Assembly: GCA_027924585.1 (NCBI GenBank)
Contig: BSBM01000307.1
Coordinates: 11,554,001 to 11,618,000 of the forward strand
Origin: Larix kaempferi
Taxonomy: Eukaryota; Streptophyta; Pinopsida; Pinales; Pinaceae
Direction: 5' to 3'
Length of the DNA stretch: 64,000 nucleotides
Part shown: piece after piece, positions 1 to 10,691 of the stretch
How the letters are laid out: each line of letters opens with the position of its first letter
Position numbering within the stretch: the first letter of the stretch is position 1
The notes under the pieces: model-generated
The model's database searches: none
The model's input: the letters and a program-made list of their open reading frames with translations, nothing else
Told to the model about the DNA's origin: nothing
Program-made: the position numbers and the translations under genes

Positions 1-894
1 ATGAACTTCGAGAAGATGAAGCTCGAAGAGTCCAAGCAGCAGATGGAAGATAGCAGGGAATTGTTGGAACAACAGTTAGAAGACGCGAACAACAAGGTTG
101 GTGATGCGAGACCTTTTCATGAGCAAGCTTGTGAAATATTAAAAAGGACCCATAGGATTCAGGAGCACATAATGGAAGAAGTTTGCAAGCTGAAATCAGT
201 AGTAGCCAGAACCAAAGAAATTAATGTCGAAGCCACTAAGCGCAGGAGGAAATATGTACGCATTACTGAAGACATTGGGAAACACATGGAATGGAGAGAA
301 GGAAAGTCGGGGTTCCCAGCAAACCTTCCTCTTAAATCCGTCTCTAGTTTTAAAGCAGATGTGCGCCTTTTGGCTTTTTGCAAAGATTGTGGAGTAAAGC
401 TAAATGTTGTAGCCATCACCACTCTTGAACAATGTGAAAGTTTGTATCTTAAGATGCGAACCGCCCAAGAAAATTGCCAGATGATAATGCCTCAGAAGTT
501 GGAAGACTTTCCGGTTAAGACTCTTCATTTTTCTGAGTTAGGGGATAGGCTAAATGCCAAAATAGACTATGTGAAGAAGATGGATGTATTGACCACAGAA
601 GACCTTCACCATTGTATTGGCCAAGCTATTTTTCACACATATATTCCTGAAGAGAGCATGCAGGTTGCAGTAGCAGAGGTAATCAACCTTGAAGAAGATC
701 TCGCCAAGCGTGAGGTTTCTCTACAACTTACACTCCCTCTTTCTGCAAATAGTGTCATCAGAGAAACTGGTCTCTGGCTAAATTATATAGAAGGAGCAGA
801 CTGGGCAATGGCTTCAGAAGCACAACAAGTTCCAGCAGAGACACTGGCTGTAGTAGAAGCGCTTGGAGAAGCAGGGGCGCCAGCCCAAGGATAA
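1..894 (+). pseudogene. E0 accessory ORF, C-terminal part (coiled-coil protein of an LTR retrotransposon)
   Basis: Open for 297 codons from the window edge, so the true start lies outside. The first ~75 residues are rich in Glu, Lys and Gln and read as a coiled coil. A basic stretch (KRRRKY) and a mixed helical C-terminus follow. No enzymatic motif is visible and I do not recognise a family. The segment 14290-15178, at the 3' end of element E1, is a close second copy, also directly upstream of an LTR. This is therefore the end of the accessory ORF of a preceding element copy (E0). E0's version is open where E1's copy has a stop at 14410 and another at 14729, so it is the better-preserved copy. 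The function is unknown; a structural or envelope-position protein is only a guess from location. Confidence 0.7.
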
Positions 895-1070
895 TCTATC
901 TTTATCATATTTGATAATTAAAAGCCAGCACTCTCTCTTTTGCCTTTGTATATTTTTAAAAGGACATCTGGATTTTCCTTCCCATCCCTCTCTTGTGCCA
1001 TTTTTTGTGATTTTGTTCTTTTTATAAATTGGGCACTACAAGACAAATTAAAAGAATCTTGGGAGTTAGG
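895..1070 (+). repeat. E0/E1 shared LTR region, upstream part
   Basis: Non-coding sequence directly after the accessory ORF. It matches 15179-15354 upstream of E1's 3' LTR. It is cut at 1070 by a solo-LTR insertion and resumes at 3084. The 5' boundary of the LTR cannot be fixed, because the homology between the two copies continues back through the ORF. A TG start near 15300 (1017 in this copy) is one candidate. Confidence 0.55.
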
Positions 1071-3083
1071 TGTAATGTCCCTTAGGATGTTTCTTAAAAA
1101 TGGCAATTTTTCACTTTTTTTTTCCTAGTTAGACCTTTGACTAGTTTTGATCTCTAGGTCCCAAATTTGCCCCAAATGATCCCAAATATATTGAGAAGGT
1201 ATATGAATGATATTAGAACATAAATATGTGTTTCATGGATTCCTTTGGACCTTTAAAATACTTCTGCAAATCCTCTTTCAATTCTAGTCAATGTAGGTAA
1301 CTTTACTAGTGATTTCCCTTTGACTAGTATTGGTCTCTAGGTCTCAAATTGACTCCAAATGCCTTCAAATATTCAAGGAAGGTGTATGAATGATATTAGG
1401 ACTTGAATATGATGTTAAGGGATGACATATGGCCACCAAAATACCTCTGCAAACTCTCTTAAGATTCTGGACCAAGTATGCAATTTTACTAGTAATTTGG
1501 GGTTCAAATCCCCCTGGGGTAAGTACTGAAAATGGCTTCCCAAATGCCTCCAAAACCACTCAAATTTCTGAAAAGAGATAGGTAATGTATTAAGGTCTTA
1601 TGTGCACCATTAATTGATTATTACATCTGTTCCAACCCTTTCCCATTCAACTGCAAAAATCATCAATTCGACCCTTGGGGAAATGGCACTATTTCTTCTC
1701 CCAATGCAATTAAACTGAGTAAAAATACTTCAAAGGATCAAGTACAACACATGAAACTTGTAAAATACATCCATGGAAGTCCATTAATCACAAATTCATC
1801 ATAGAATCATCCATTCATTCGAAATCATCAGCATTACATTGATTCAAACAAGGTAGTGGGGAAATGGCACTGTTCTTTCATTAAAATTGAGATTTATACA
1901 TTTCTACTTGGAATTTCAACCTGAAAATTTCTAGAGATGAATAAAATAGTATTTAATTCATATTACAAAATAAATGGGGCATTATAAGCTCCCCCAAAGA
2001 GTACAATAGCTCACCAAAAACGCCCTCCCTCAAGGATCAAGAATATGCCATCAAAACTGGAAATGGTTGAAGGAGTGAGCTGCAATAGAAGAAACCATAA
2101 GCTGCCCTGTAGCTTACACCTGCAAATAAATACTCCATTAAAGACCCAAATGAAAGGTATGAATGGCCTTTCCAATTACCAACTTGGATGGGAATCTTTC
2201 ACCCTCAAAATTGGCTAAGGCAAGAAACTAGTCATCCACTAGCTCTCCCTCTTCACAAATGCAATTGCAAATTCTACAAATGATCAAAAGCTGGTTTCAT
2301 TCTTTGTTATTGACATTTATAAAGTTCTAATGTCCTCCATGGGTCGAATTCCTTCCAAGAGACTCATGCCAACTCAAGTTGGGAAGAGATTCCAAAGAAC
2401 GCCACTTGTACAACAATTCCTAGTTTCCCACTTCCACCAAATCACATGTGGAAGCATCTTAGCTTCCCTAACACCCTTGAGCGCCCTCTTAGAGTCTATT
2501 TTTAGCCCTGACATGTCATATATGTCATATGTCATCCTTCAGGTCTGATTTGTGTCATAGGTGTCATAGCATCTTCATCATTGTTGTCATAGAGCTAGGG
2601 AATCTAGCCCAAGTGTCTCACTAACTCCAAATTTCCTCTTCCTCTTCCATGGGAGTTACTCTTCCTCTATATTTCGACCTTGGATGAGTCATGCCATGAA
2701 TAATACCTTTTGGAATCCCCCAAGTATGTTACCATTCACCTTGAATTCGAATTGGTGAGAGAATGATGCCAAGTGTAGTGGGAAAATCTAGCCATATGTG
2801 GGTCCCACTTCCTCCATGTGTCTTTATGATCAAATGCCACTTTGATTTTCACTTGTATATATTTATTTAACTCCTTTATTAAATATTTATGCCACTCTAA
2901 TGTTCAAACATCATTTATTATCCCCATTATTCCAAATCCCAAAGCTTCCACCCCAAACCTAGGAAACTAATAATTTTCCTCCTTGGCATTTATTTGACAT
3001 TTAACATCAATTTTACAAACTCTAATGAATATGGCCAATGTGATTAGGCCATTGTGACCCAATTCAAAATTTGGGACATGACA
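1071..3083 (+). mobile_element. Solo LTR (about 2.0 kb) inserted in the E0/E1 LTR
   Basis: Starts TGTAATGTCCC and ends GGGACATGACA, with TG...CA ends and inverted termini. It is flanked by the perfect 5-bp duplication TTAGG (1066-1070 and 3084-3088). Removing it rejoins the host LTR exactly as in the uninterrupted copy at 15345-15360. It has no coding region, no primer-binding site and no second LTR, so it is a solo LTR left by LTR-LTR recombination; a small non-autonomous element is less likely. A related 5' end recurs at 56689-56953. Confidence 0.85.
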
Positions 3084-3832
3084 TTAGGGTATAGGTGGCA
3101 GCTCTTGGAGCATTTTGTAATGCTATATATAGATGATTAGGGGAGAATAGAAAGGACTTTTGGCAGGTGAAAGGACATTCTTCTTGTGTATGTGAACTAT
3201 CTCTACTACATGAATTAAGAAATCGTTTTGGGCCTGTGGAAGCTGGTGCATCATTTTTGCCTGCAACTGTGATGAATGATGGCTGAACTATTTCTGCATT
3301 TTTCATATACATTCAGTGAGATCTTTCCTAGCTTTTGTGAACTAATTCTATGCTATGAATGATTATATTTCTTTTGCAAAATTTATGTGTTATATGAGTA
3401 AAGGAATGTTTTAATTAAGTCAGAGTTATCTTTGAAACCATTCATATTCCGCTGGAAATGCATTTATATGATTAAATGGATATCTATTAAATCTTTAATT
3501 GTCTTTTTCAGTTATCGCTCATACTTTTAGTTCACTTCTTGCAAGGATAGGTTAAGTTAGTTTAGTTATGTTTAGATCAGATTTGTTTTATTACATGCAT
3601 TTAGTTTAGAAGAACTTGCATATCATCTTAAAAAAATAAAAATATATAAACAGTGGATCGGGCAGTGGATCGGGCCGCAACCGGTGAAAAAAAACAAATA
3701 TTTAATCTTACACAGTAGCCGGAACCGTTAACCAGACGAATTCCCCATAACAAACGGTGAGCGATCTAATTGGGCTTCCTCATCAGGGAGAATCCCTTGT
3801 TGATTGATGTTATGATTTTCGAGGCATCAACA
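3084..3832 (+). repeat. E1 5' LTR, downstream part (promoter, R, U5)
   Basis: Matches 15348-16086 with roughly 6% differences by eye. Ends ...CATCAACA, followed at once by a primer-binding site. Contains a TATA box (3123-3132). A 12-13 bp segment with GTGGATCGGG is duplicated near 3652-3676 in this copy but present once in the 3' LTR. Confidence 0.75.
3123..3132 (+). promoter_or_regulatory. TATA box of the E0/E1 LTR promoter
   Basis: CTATATATAG lies ~700 bp upstream of the LTR end. The same box is conserved in the 3' LTR at about 15388-15398. It is the only strong TATA match in the LTR, so transcription probably starts ~30 bp downstream. Confidence 0.6.
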
Positions 3833-3835
3833 ATT

Positions 3836-3853
3836 TTTGGCGCTAGAAGGAGG
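3836..3853 (+). other. E1 primer-binding site
   Basis: TTTGGCGCTAGAAGGAGG begins 3 bases after the LTR terminus CA. A TGGCGC start just inside a 5' LTR is typical of tRNA-primed plant gypsy elements. I cannot assign the tRNA from the sequence alone. Confidence 0.6.
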
Positions 3854-3864
3854 GCCACCAGTGC

Positions 3865-5859
3865 ATGGCTAGCAGAAGAGATCCTTTTGTTAGAAAATTT
3901 TCCACTGAAGACCCATCTGAAACAGCTATCCCAGATATTTCAGATATGGAATCGAGAAATCAAGAAAATCTTAATTCTAAGACAGAACAACAAGAAACAT
4001 TGTATGTTGTCCCTTTTGAAGAAGTAAACTGCTTCAAAAGACATACCCGTTCCTATTTTAGAAGTCTAGGAGGATTAACTATCGTTCCTTTGCTGCCCAG
4101 AATAAGAGCTCCTAGAAAAAACCTTCAATGCAGTAAAGATTCCATTCTAGTTCAGAGTCTAGAAGAATTATTGGATCTATCCCTAGAATAAATCACTGAA
4201 CCCTTTGACGAGGTCAGACCCGAAACTCCCACAAATCAAGAACAACCGCACACTCCGAGGCATACTCCTCATAAAACACCTCCACGTTCTCCACCAAAAG
4301 TCATGGATGTGCCTACTTGGAGAGCGAGAGGCGCATTAAATTTAATTGGACCATTCCATGATTTGCCTAAAAATACAGAAAAGGTATTGCCTAAGTATGA
4401 TCCTGGTAAAGGAATTTCTGCTGAAGATCATATTAAGAGTTTTTATTTGGCTTTGAATCTTCTTAATGTAGAACACGAAGATGTATTCTTCCGCCTTTTT
4501 CCTTATACTTTTCAACCATATGTATCTTCCTGGTACTTTAGCTTGCAAGCTAGCTCGATAGCAAGTTGGGAAGATTTTGAATTTTTTTTTTTAAAGAAGT
4601 ATGGAAATCAAAAGACAGTAGCTACTCTTATGAAAGAGTTGTTATCCATGTGAATGGAGAAAAATCAGAAAATTCAAGAGTTTAATCAAAGATTTACGAC
4701 ATTGTTAAATAACTTTAGTGATGCAACAAAGCCCACTGAGGAATGTTTGGTAGAATATTCCATAACAGCTCTTAAACCCCGTTTAGCAATGTTTGTCAAA
4801 AGAACCAAGAAGACTACCCTGATGTAAAACTTTGAAGAAGCCAAGAAGGTAGAAGAAGAGGCTGACAATATTTCCAAACATGCCCTCGATCTGGAAACAA
4901 AGCCAATAGCCGTTAAAAAACCTTTTTTGTTAACTAGGGATAAAGACGAACCCGTAGCTAATTTAGAAAATGTTATAAAAATGATGCAAAAACTCTCTAA
5001 TAAAATTATAGATCTAGAGAAAGATAAGGCAGCTAGCTCTTCAAAGCCACCTTTCAATCCATTCTATAAGAAAAGAGAAGAAAATGCACAGCCAACCCCA
5101 CCGGTAAATAATTCTGCTGTGCTAAACTTAAATGAAATAGGCATGGACCACTTATGTACCTTTCATCAAGAACAACACTTAGAAAAAAGTTGTCCACAGT
5201 GGATAAACTCAATGAGTTTGGTAATGAATGAAATGTTAGATGCAAAAATTCTTGAGCAAACAAACCCTCAACAAGAACAAGTTCCTTAGCAGGAAGAATC
5301 CGCTCCAGACACCACGATGATACTTTGGGACTGGACTCCTACCCAAGAACCGTCTTTTGAAGATCTTGTTGATGATGTGAAAGCAATATCTATAAATGTT
5401 ACTACTAGAAGTAAAGGCCCAGTGCTTGATCAAATAGTGGATGTGCCTGAAGCTAAATCTGCAAATCAAATACTAAAACGGCACATAAATGTTATCCCAC
5501 CCTAGCCTAAAACAATTCCAGCAGTAAACCCTACAGTGACAAAGGAATCAAACGCAGAAATACCCGAACAACCAAACACTTCTTCAAACAAAATAGAAAA
5601 TCAACCCAAAGTTTCGAAAGAATGTGATATGGGCTATGACATAATCGAGGATATTAAAAAAGCAAAAGCTAATATCTCAATATTTGATATGTGTAGTCTA
5701 CCCTAGCAGAGAAAGAAACTGTTAGAGGCCTTTGATCCACAAACGAGCACTCCATCTGGAAATATTGAAGAAAACCCAGAAATAAATGAAGCCAGTATCG
5801 GTGGGAAATCAAAATCTCATACTTTGTCGTCAGGGAAAATTTTAAGAACACCCCTTAAA
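3865..5859 (+). pseudogene. E1 gag (capsid/nucleocapsid polyprotein), nonsense-broken
   Basis: One reading frame runs from an ATG at 3865 for ~665 codons. It is broken by stops at 4189 (TAA), 4651 (TGA), 4825 (TAA), 5287, 5503 and 5704 (all TAG), with no frameshift. The N-terminus is polar and Pro-rich. A retrotransposon-gag core spans about 4300-4860, with the Trp/Phe pattern (SSWYFSL, SWEDFEFFFLKKY) and the following helical EEAKKVEEEA. A Lys-rich linker follows, then a Cys/His cluster near 5150-5200 (CTFHQEQHLEKSC) that may stand in for a zinc knuckle. The frame continues past 5859 into protease once the insertion is removed. Gag would form the particle and bind element RNA. The start is chosen because it lies 12 bases after the PBS and the frame opens there. 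Confidence 0.8.
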
Positions 5860-5868
5860 TTTCTATGT

Positions 5869-6581
5869 ATAATAATTGGGCTAATCCCCATGATACATAG
5901 GAAAATATGAAGGCTATTTTGTCAATGTTATATTATGTATATATAATTTTTTAGTGAATCTCTTGTTGAATTATATAATCTTATAATATCTTGGCGAATC
6001 TTTCACTAAATTATAAATCCTTCTAAAATATTGGCAAATCTTTCACTAAATTATAAAACCTTGTAAAGTATTGGTGAATCTTTTACTAAATTAAAAATAT
6101 TGTGAAGTCTTGGGGAAAATTTGGATCTAAGGCGATGGGATTCTGAACTCTCCTAGATGCAAATGGGTCACTATAAGACCTAATAGTAAATATCAACTTC
6201 CCTCTCATCTGGACATTAAGCAACTTGCAAAACGAGATTCAACCCATAAAATATGGACGAATGTAACACCAACTTCGATTCCATGATCGATAGAGGGAAA
6301 AAGAGCCCCTAGCAACTGCCATTTCTAGAAATCGAGGGCAACTGAGAGATTCCTAGAATTTTTTCGTGGGAGAACAAAAGTTTAATTCAATTTTTAGAGG
6401 GTCTAAATTGTTTTATCTTGGATACCCTTTCTAAATTCAATGGGGCTAACCACCTATTAATTATAAATAAATAAATAAAATGTGGGCTAATCATACCTAA
6501 TGGGGTTTTAATAAAAAAATAGTCCATTAAAAATGTAAAACCTCTAAAATTAGCCCATGGGATAATATTAGCCCCTAAAAT
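5869..6581 (+). mobile_element. 713-bp non-autonomous DNA transposon (Mutator-like or MITE) inside E1 gag-pol
   Basis: Non-coding AT-rich block between gag and protease. Nine-base duplications flank it with one mismatch: TTTCTATGT (5860-5868) and TTTCCATGT (6582-6590). Imperfect inverted ends share GGGCTAAT / ATTAGCCC, with more copies of that motif inside. Removing one duplication plus the block (722 bp) joins gag frame to protease frame exactly and yields conserved protease-leader coding. A 9-bp duplication suggests Mutator-like transposition. No transposase is present. Strand is arbitrary. Confidence 0.7.
5953..6113 (+). repeat. Minisatellite, about 4 units of ~41 bp
   Basis: Diverged tandem copies, each containing GAATCTTTCACTAAATTATA or a close variant and ending TATTGG or CTTGG. 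They lie inside the 713-bp insertion element. Confidence 0.6.
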
Positions 6582-6590
6582 TTTCCATGT

Positions 6591-7229
6591 TTGTCGTTTC
6601 TCTTAACTTTTGAAATCTTTAATCATAATGTGCATAATTGTTTGGTATACTCTAGTGCGAGTTCGAATGTCATGCCTTTGTCTATTTGCAAAAAGATTAA
6701 TGGATAGCCTATCCCGTCTCCATCTCAAATCATACAGTTAGACAGAATCGTTGTCAAAGTCATTGGTGAGTTGAAGGACGTACTTATTAGGTTGTCAGCT
6801 GATCCGAGGGTATGCTAGTTCATTGATATAATGGTGGTCGATATTCCTGAGGCTTATGGTTTAATCTTGAGTAGGGACTGGTTGACGAAACTAAATGGTT
6901 ACTTCGCCATAGATTGGTCTCACCTGTGGTTACCTTATCAAAATAGGCAAAAACAAATCAAAATACTGAGAGAACCTCACATGAAACAAAATGTCACTCA
7001 GTTAGAGGAAAAAAATGAAGCTGTGACCTTTTCATCTTCAGTTTTGGGAAATTATTTCCTAAAAATCGAACCCGAAAATTATCAATCGGAAGAGGTTAGC
7101 CATGATTCAGACAAACAGTCCAATCTCCTTCATTTTTCACGGGCTGATGATATCGACTGTAACATAGTAAATTTAGTTACTAACTTAGATATTAATGACA
7201 CTAACTTAGTTAAAGAAGAAAGTACGTTT
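6591..7229 (+). pseudogene. E1 aspartic protease
   Basis: In frame with the rest of pol from about 6606. The active-site region at 6642-6671 reads LVYSSASSNVM where the family has LVDSGASSNVM. The catalytic Asp is therefore Tyr (TAC at 6648) and the next Gly is Ser. There are stops at 6711 (TAG, in a place where Gln is expected) and 6816 (TAG). The flap and C-terminal part (DIPEAYGLILSRDW, about 6845-6885) are well preserved. It would cleave the gag-pol polyprotein. The low-complexity acidic tail up to 7229 leads straight into the extra RNase H, and a stop (TGA, 7230) replaces the conserved Trp there. Confidence 0.75.
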
Positions 7230-7232
7230 TGA

Positions 7233-7856
7233 ACTCTCTACTTCGATGGCTCCAAAACTCAAGAAGGATCTAGAGTCAGTTGTGTTTTGATTGACCCCAA
7301 TAGAAATAAACATTTTTTATCTTGTAGATTAAAATTCGAATGTACAAATAATACTGCTGAGTACGAAGCTCTGATCCATGGATTAAAAAAAGCCATTGGT
7401 TTGAATGTAAAAAATTTGAAATTCTTTGGTGATTCGGAAATAGTTGTTAGACAAATAAGGAATACAATTCATTGCCTTTCACCATACTTAAAAGGTTATC
7501 AAGCTGAGGTTTGGGATACGATTTCATGTTTTGATGCTTTCAATATTAATTATGTTCCTAGGTTGAAGAATGCTGCAGCTGATTTGTTAGAAACCTCTGC
7601 TTCCAGATTAGTGCCCACTAATAACAAATGCTCTATTGAATTAATTGTCAGGCCCTCTATTCCAAATAATATTACAAATCTCAGGGTGTTGGATGATGAT
7701 AATCAGATTATTGGTTTCTTAACAAATGAAGATGTCTTCCAAGAGGCCATAATAAATGAAGAACAACATGATTTAGATTTACAAAATAAAAATGTTGTAA
7801 AGGGAAACTTCATGACCAAAGGCGTGAGAACTCTTGAACCATTATTTGATTTATAG
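7233..7856 (+). pseudogene. E1 additional RNase H domain, placed before RT
   Basis: RNase H fold of the RVT_3 / plant additional type. The four acidic positions are visible: Asp in YFDGSK (~7245), Glu in NNTAEYEAL (~7360), Asp in FFGDSEIV (~7432) and Asp in NAAADLL (~7577). All are intact, so the catalytic centre is complete. It lies in the same frame as protease and RT, between them, and ends at a TAG (7854) where Gln would continue the frame. It would degrade the RNA strand during reverse transcription. In the Tat/Ogre lineage I know this extra domain after RT-RNase H, so the position here is unusual. The RNase H next to RT in E1 has lost catalytic residues. Confidence 0.8.
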
Positions 7857-8940
7857 AGCAAGTTCAGAAGGCATGTAAATGCTAAAACGCACAACTCATC
7901 CATGCAGCATGAGTTAGTAAATTTGGGCATGGAAGCTGAACCAAAATATATTAATCTTGGTAAGTGTTGTACGTTGGGTGAGAGAAGTAAATTCATCAAA
8001 TTGTTTCAGCAATATAAATATGTGTTTGCGTGGACCTACGACAATCTGAAAACGTATGATACCTGCATCATTCAACACATAATACCAATGAAGGAAGGTG
8101 TCAAACCTTTTCAGCAACAATTAAGAAGGATGCATCCGACACTCGAGCCCCTAATTTAGAAAGAGTTAAAAAAATGGTTGGATGCCAAGATTATTTTTAA
8201 AGTCCGACATTCTGAATGGGTGGCTAATTTAGTTCCCGTGCAGAAGAAATTGAGAGAAATCATACTATGTGTAGATTTCTGGAACTTAAATAAAGCTTCC
8301 AATAAAGACAACTATCATGTGCCCCCAATGGCGCAAATTTTGCAGATGGTGTCAAGATCAGAATTGTTCTCCCTACTAGATGGGTTCTCCGGTTATAACC
8401 AAGTGCTAGTAGCGGAAGAGGACCGACTAAAAACCACTTTTCATACAAAGTGGGGAACCTTTTCATATTGAATAATGCCTTTTGGATTGATAAACGCAGG
8501 AGCTACTTTTGAGGGAGACATGGACATTGCTTTCAGAGGATTGGGCGGTATATGTGTAGTGGTTTACTTAGATGACGTGACAGTTTTCTCAAAGAAAAGG
8601 GAGGACCATGTTTTCCACCTAAAGCAAATCTTTGATCGCTGTAGGAAGTATGGTGTCTCTTTAAACCCTAAGAAACATGTTTTCATTGTTCTTGAGGGCA
8701 AACTCTTGGGTCACATTATTTCAAAGGAAGGAATCCCGATAGATCAAGCTATCAACAAGATCCCCATGCCCCATAGCAAAAAATATATGCAATCATTCAT
8801 GGGAACCATTAATTTTGTTTGGAGGTTCGTGTCAGATTTCACTCAAATCGTTAAACCTTTGCAACAAATGGTAAAGCAGAGTGTACAATTCAAATGGACA
8901 GACATGGAGAAAGTTGCATTTAAAGAAATCAAGGCTGCCA
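7857..8940 (+). pseudogene. E1 reverse transcriptase
   Basis: Continuous frame with stops at 8157 (TAG) and 8469 (TGA, where SYRIMPFGL is expected). Palm and finger motifs are seen in order: SEWVANLVPVQKK (~8211-8249), CVDFWNLNKA (~8268-8297), LLDGFSGYNQV (~8374), WGTFSY then MPFGLINAGATF (~8475-8510), and the catalytic YLDD (~8562-8573). LGHIISKEGI and the connection start at ~8707. The YxDD box is intact. It copies genomic RNA to DNA in the particle. Confidence 0.85.
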
Positions 8941-9360
8941 TAGCTAATGCACCTTCTTTAAGAAGCCCAGATTTCGAAAAGGATTTCATCATGTACACCT
9001 TTGCTTCTGATAACTCTCTCGCAGTTGTGCTCACTCAAAAGGAGGAATCGGGAGATGAATACCCAATTTCTTTTATCAGCACTTGTCTGCAGGGCACTGA
9101 ACTGAACTACCCCATGGTAGATAAGCAAGCATATGCAGTTTTCAAAGCAGTAAAGCAGTTCAGGCCATATATTCTAAAAAATAGAACTAAATTCATAGTT
9201 CCTCATCCCACTGTCAGATCTCTTTTCATTCAGAAAGAATTAGGAGAAAGGAGAGGAAACTGGGTCACTGCTCTTCAGGATTATGACTTGGAATTCAAAC
9301 CTGCCACTATTATCAAAGGAAAAGGCTTATGCAAGCTGCTAACTAAAAATCCAGCTGATG
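8941..9360 (+). pseudogene. E1 RNase H adjacent to RT, degenerate
   Basis: Follows RT in frame. It is recognisable from ASDNSLAVVL, the DKQAYAVFKAVKQFRPY segment and GERRGNWVTALQDYDLEFKP. Expected acidic positions are missing: the usual TDH is PHP (~9205) and the terminal ADALSR-type motif is GLCKLL (~9325). The domain therefore looks catalytically dead and may only be structural. The extra RNase H at 7233-7856 keeps its complete active site. Confidence 0.7.
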
Positions 9361-9399
9361 AAGAGCTAGATTGGAGGAATGAAGCCGAACTGAACATGA

Positions 9400-10691
9400 T
9401 TGATGTATTTCCAATTTTGACAGCTCTTGAGTCTTGGTACAAGGACCTAGTGCATTATCTACAGTCAAGTTATTTGCCGGAGCACTGGAGTTCAAAGCAA
9501 AGAAGAGCACTTCGTCTGAAATCAGCAGCATACCAAATCATTGAAGGAGTACTCTTTAGGAATAATTATGATGGTATTTTTCTTAGATGTTTGGAGAAAG
9601 GAGATGCAAGTAACGTGGTCAGAGAATTACATGATGGCCCTGTTGGGGGACATTACTCTGGAGAAACTACAACTCATAAGATCCTCAGAGCTGGGTACTA
9701 TTGGCCCACTCTTTTTAAGGATGCTCACACTTATGCCAGAGATTGTGACGTATGTTAAAGAAGTGCCGGAAAATTACCAAAAGCAGCAGGACCTTTGCAA
9801 CCAGTCATCATCTCTGAACCATTTGAGCAATGGGGCATAGATATCATTGGCGAAATAAACCCAAACTCCTCACTGCAACACCGGTATATTCTAACATCTA
9901 CAGATTATTTCACAAGATGGGCTGAGGCTGTTCCACTACGTAAAGTCAATGAAGATGCAGTCATCAACTTCATGGAGGAAAACATCATAACCAAGTTTGG
10001 GGTTCCAATTTCCCTAGTCTTTGATAATGCACCTTATTTTTCGTCAATGAAAGTTAATGAATTCATGTATGAGAAAAGAATTAAATTGCATTATTCAACC
10101 AATTACTATCCCCAAGGAAATGGATGAGCTGAGTTCACCATTAAAAATCTCATCCGAATCCTTAAGAAAACTGTGATTGAAAATCAGAGAAGTTGGCACA
10201 TAGCCCTCCCAAACGCCTTATGGGCAGACAAAGTCACTCCCAAGAATGCCTTAGGGGTCTCCCCGTTCTCCCTAGTCTATGGCAAGGAAGCCATCCTTCC
10301 TCCGAATATTTTACTCCCATCCTTGCAATTGGACCAAGCCTCTAGAGGCTCTAGCAGTCAAGCCCTACAATCCAGAATTGATACCCTACTAAAACTTTAA
10401 GAGTCATGGTAGAGAGCCAAAGATCAATTCCATCACCACCAAGACATAGTCAAAAGATGGTTTGATAAGAATAAATATGGTAAAAGAAATTTCGAAGTAG
10501 GTGACTTAGTTCTGAAATGGGACCACCAGCATGAAGGTAAGGGAATGCACACAAAATTTTAGCATTTATGGGTTGGCCCTTACCAAATTTCCGAAAATCT
10601 TGGCCTGTCAACTTATAAATTGAAAGATCTGCAAGGGGAGGAAGTAAAACTCCCTCTCAACGGCCTCGCTTTGAAATAATACTTCTCATGA
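9400..10691 (+). pseudogene. E1 integrase
   Basis: In frame with RT. The zinc-binding HHCC module is at about 9627-9758 (LHDGPVGGHYSG ... CDVC). The DDE core follows, with Asp in STDYF (~9900), Asp in VFDNAPYF (~10021) and Glu in AEFTIKNL (~10130). The C-terminal domain ends with FEVGDLVLKW and WVGPYQI. Stops are at 9756 (TAA), 10125 (TGA), 10398 (TAA), 10410 (TAG) and 10560 (TAG). The terminal codon is TAA at 10677 or TGA at 10689. There is no chromodomain. All three acidic core residues remain, so inactivation is by nonsense only. It would insert the cDNA into chromosomes. Confidence 0.8.

Noticed and set aside
159-422. Minus-strand frame (also at 14443-14706)
   Set aside because: It is antisense to the accessory coiled-coil coding and is conserved only because the sense coding is.
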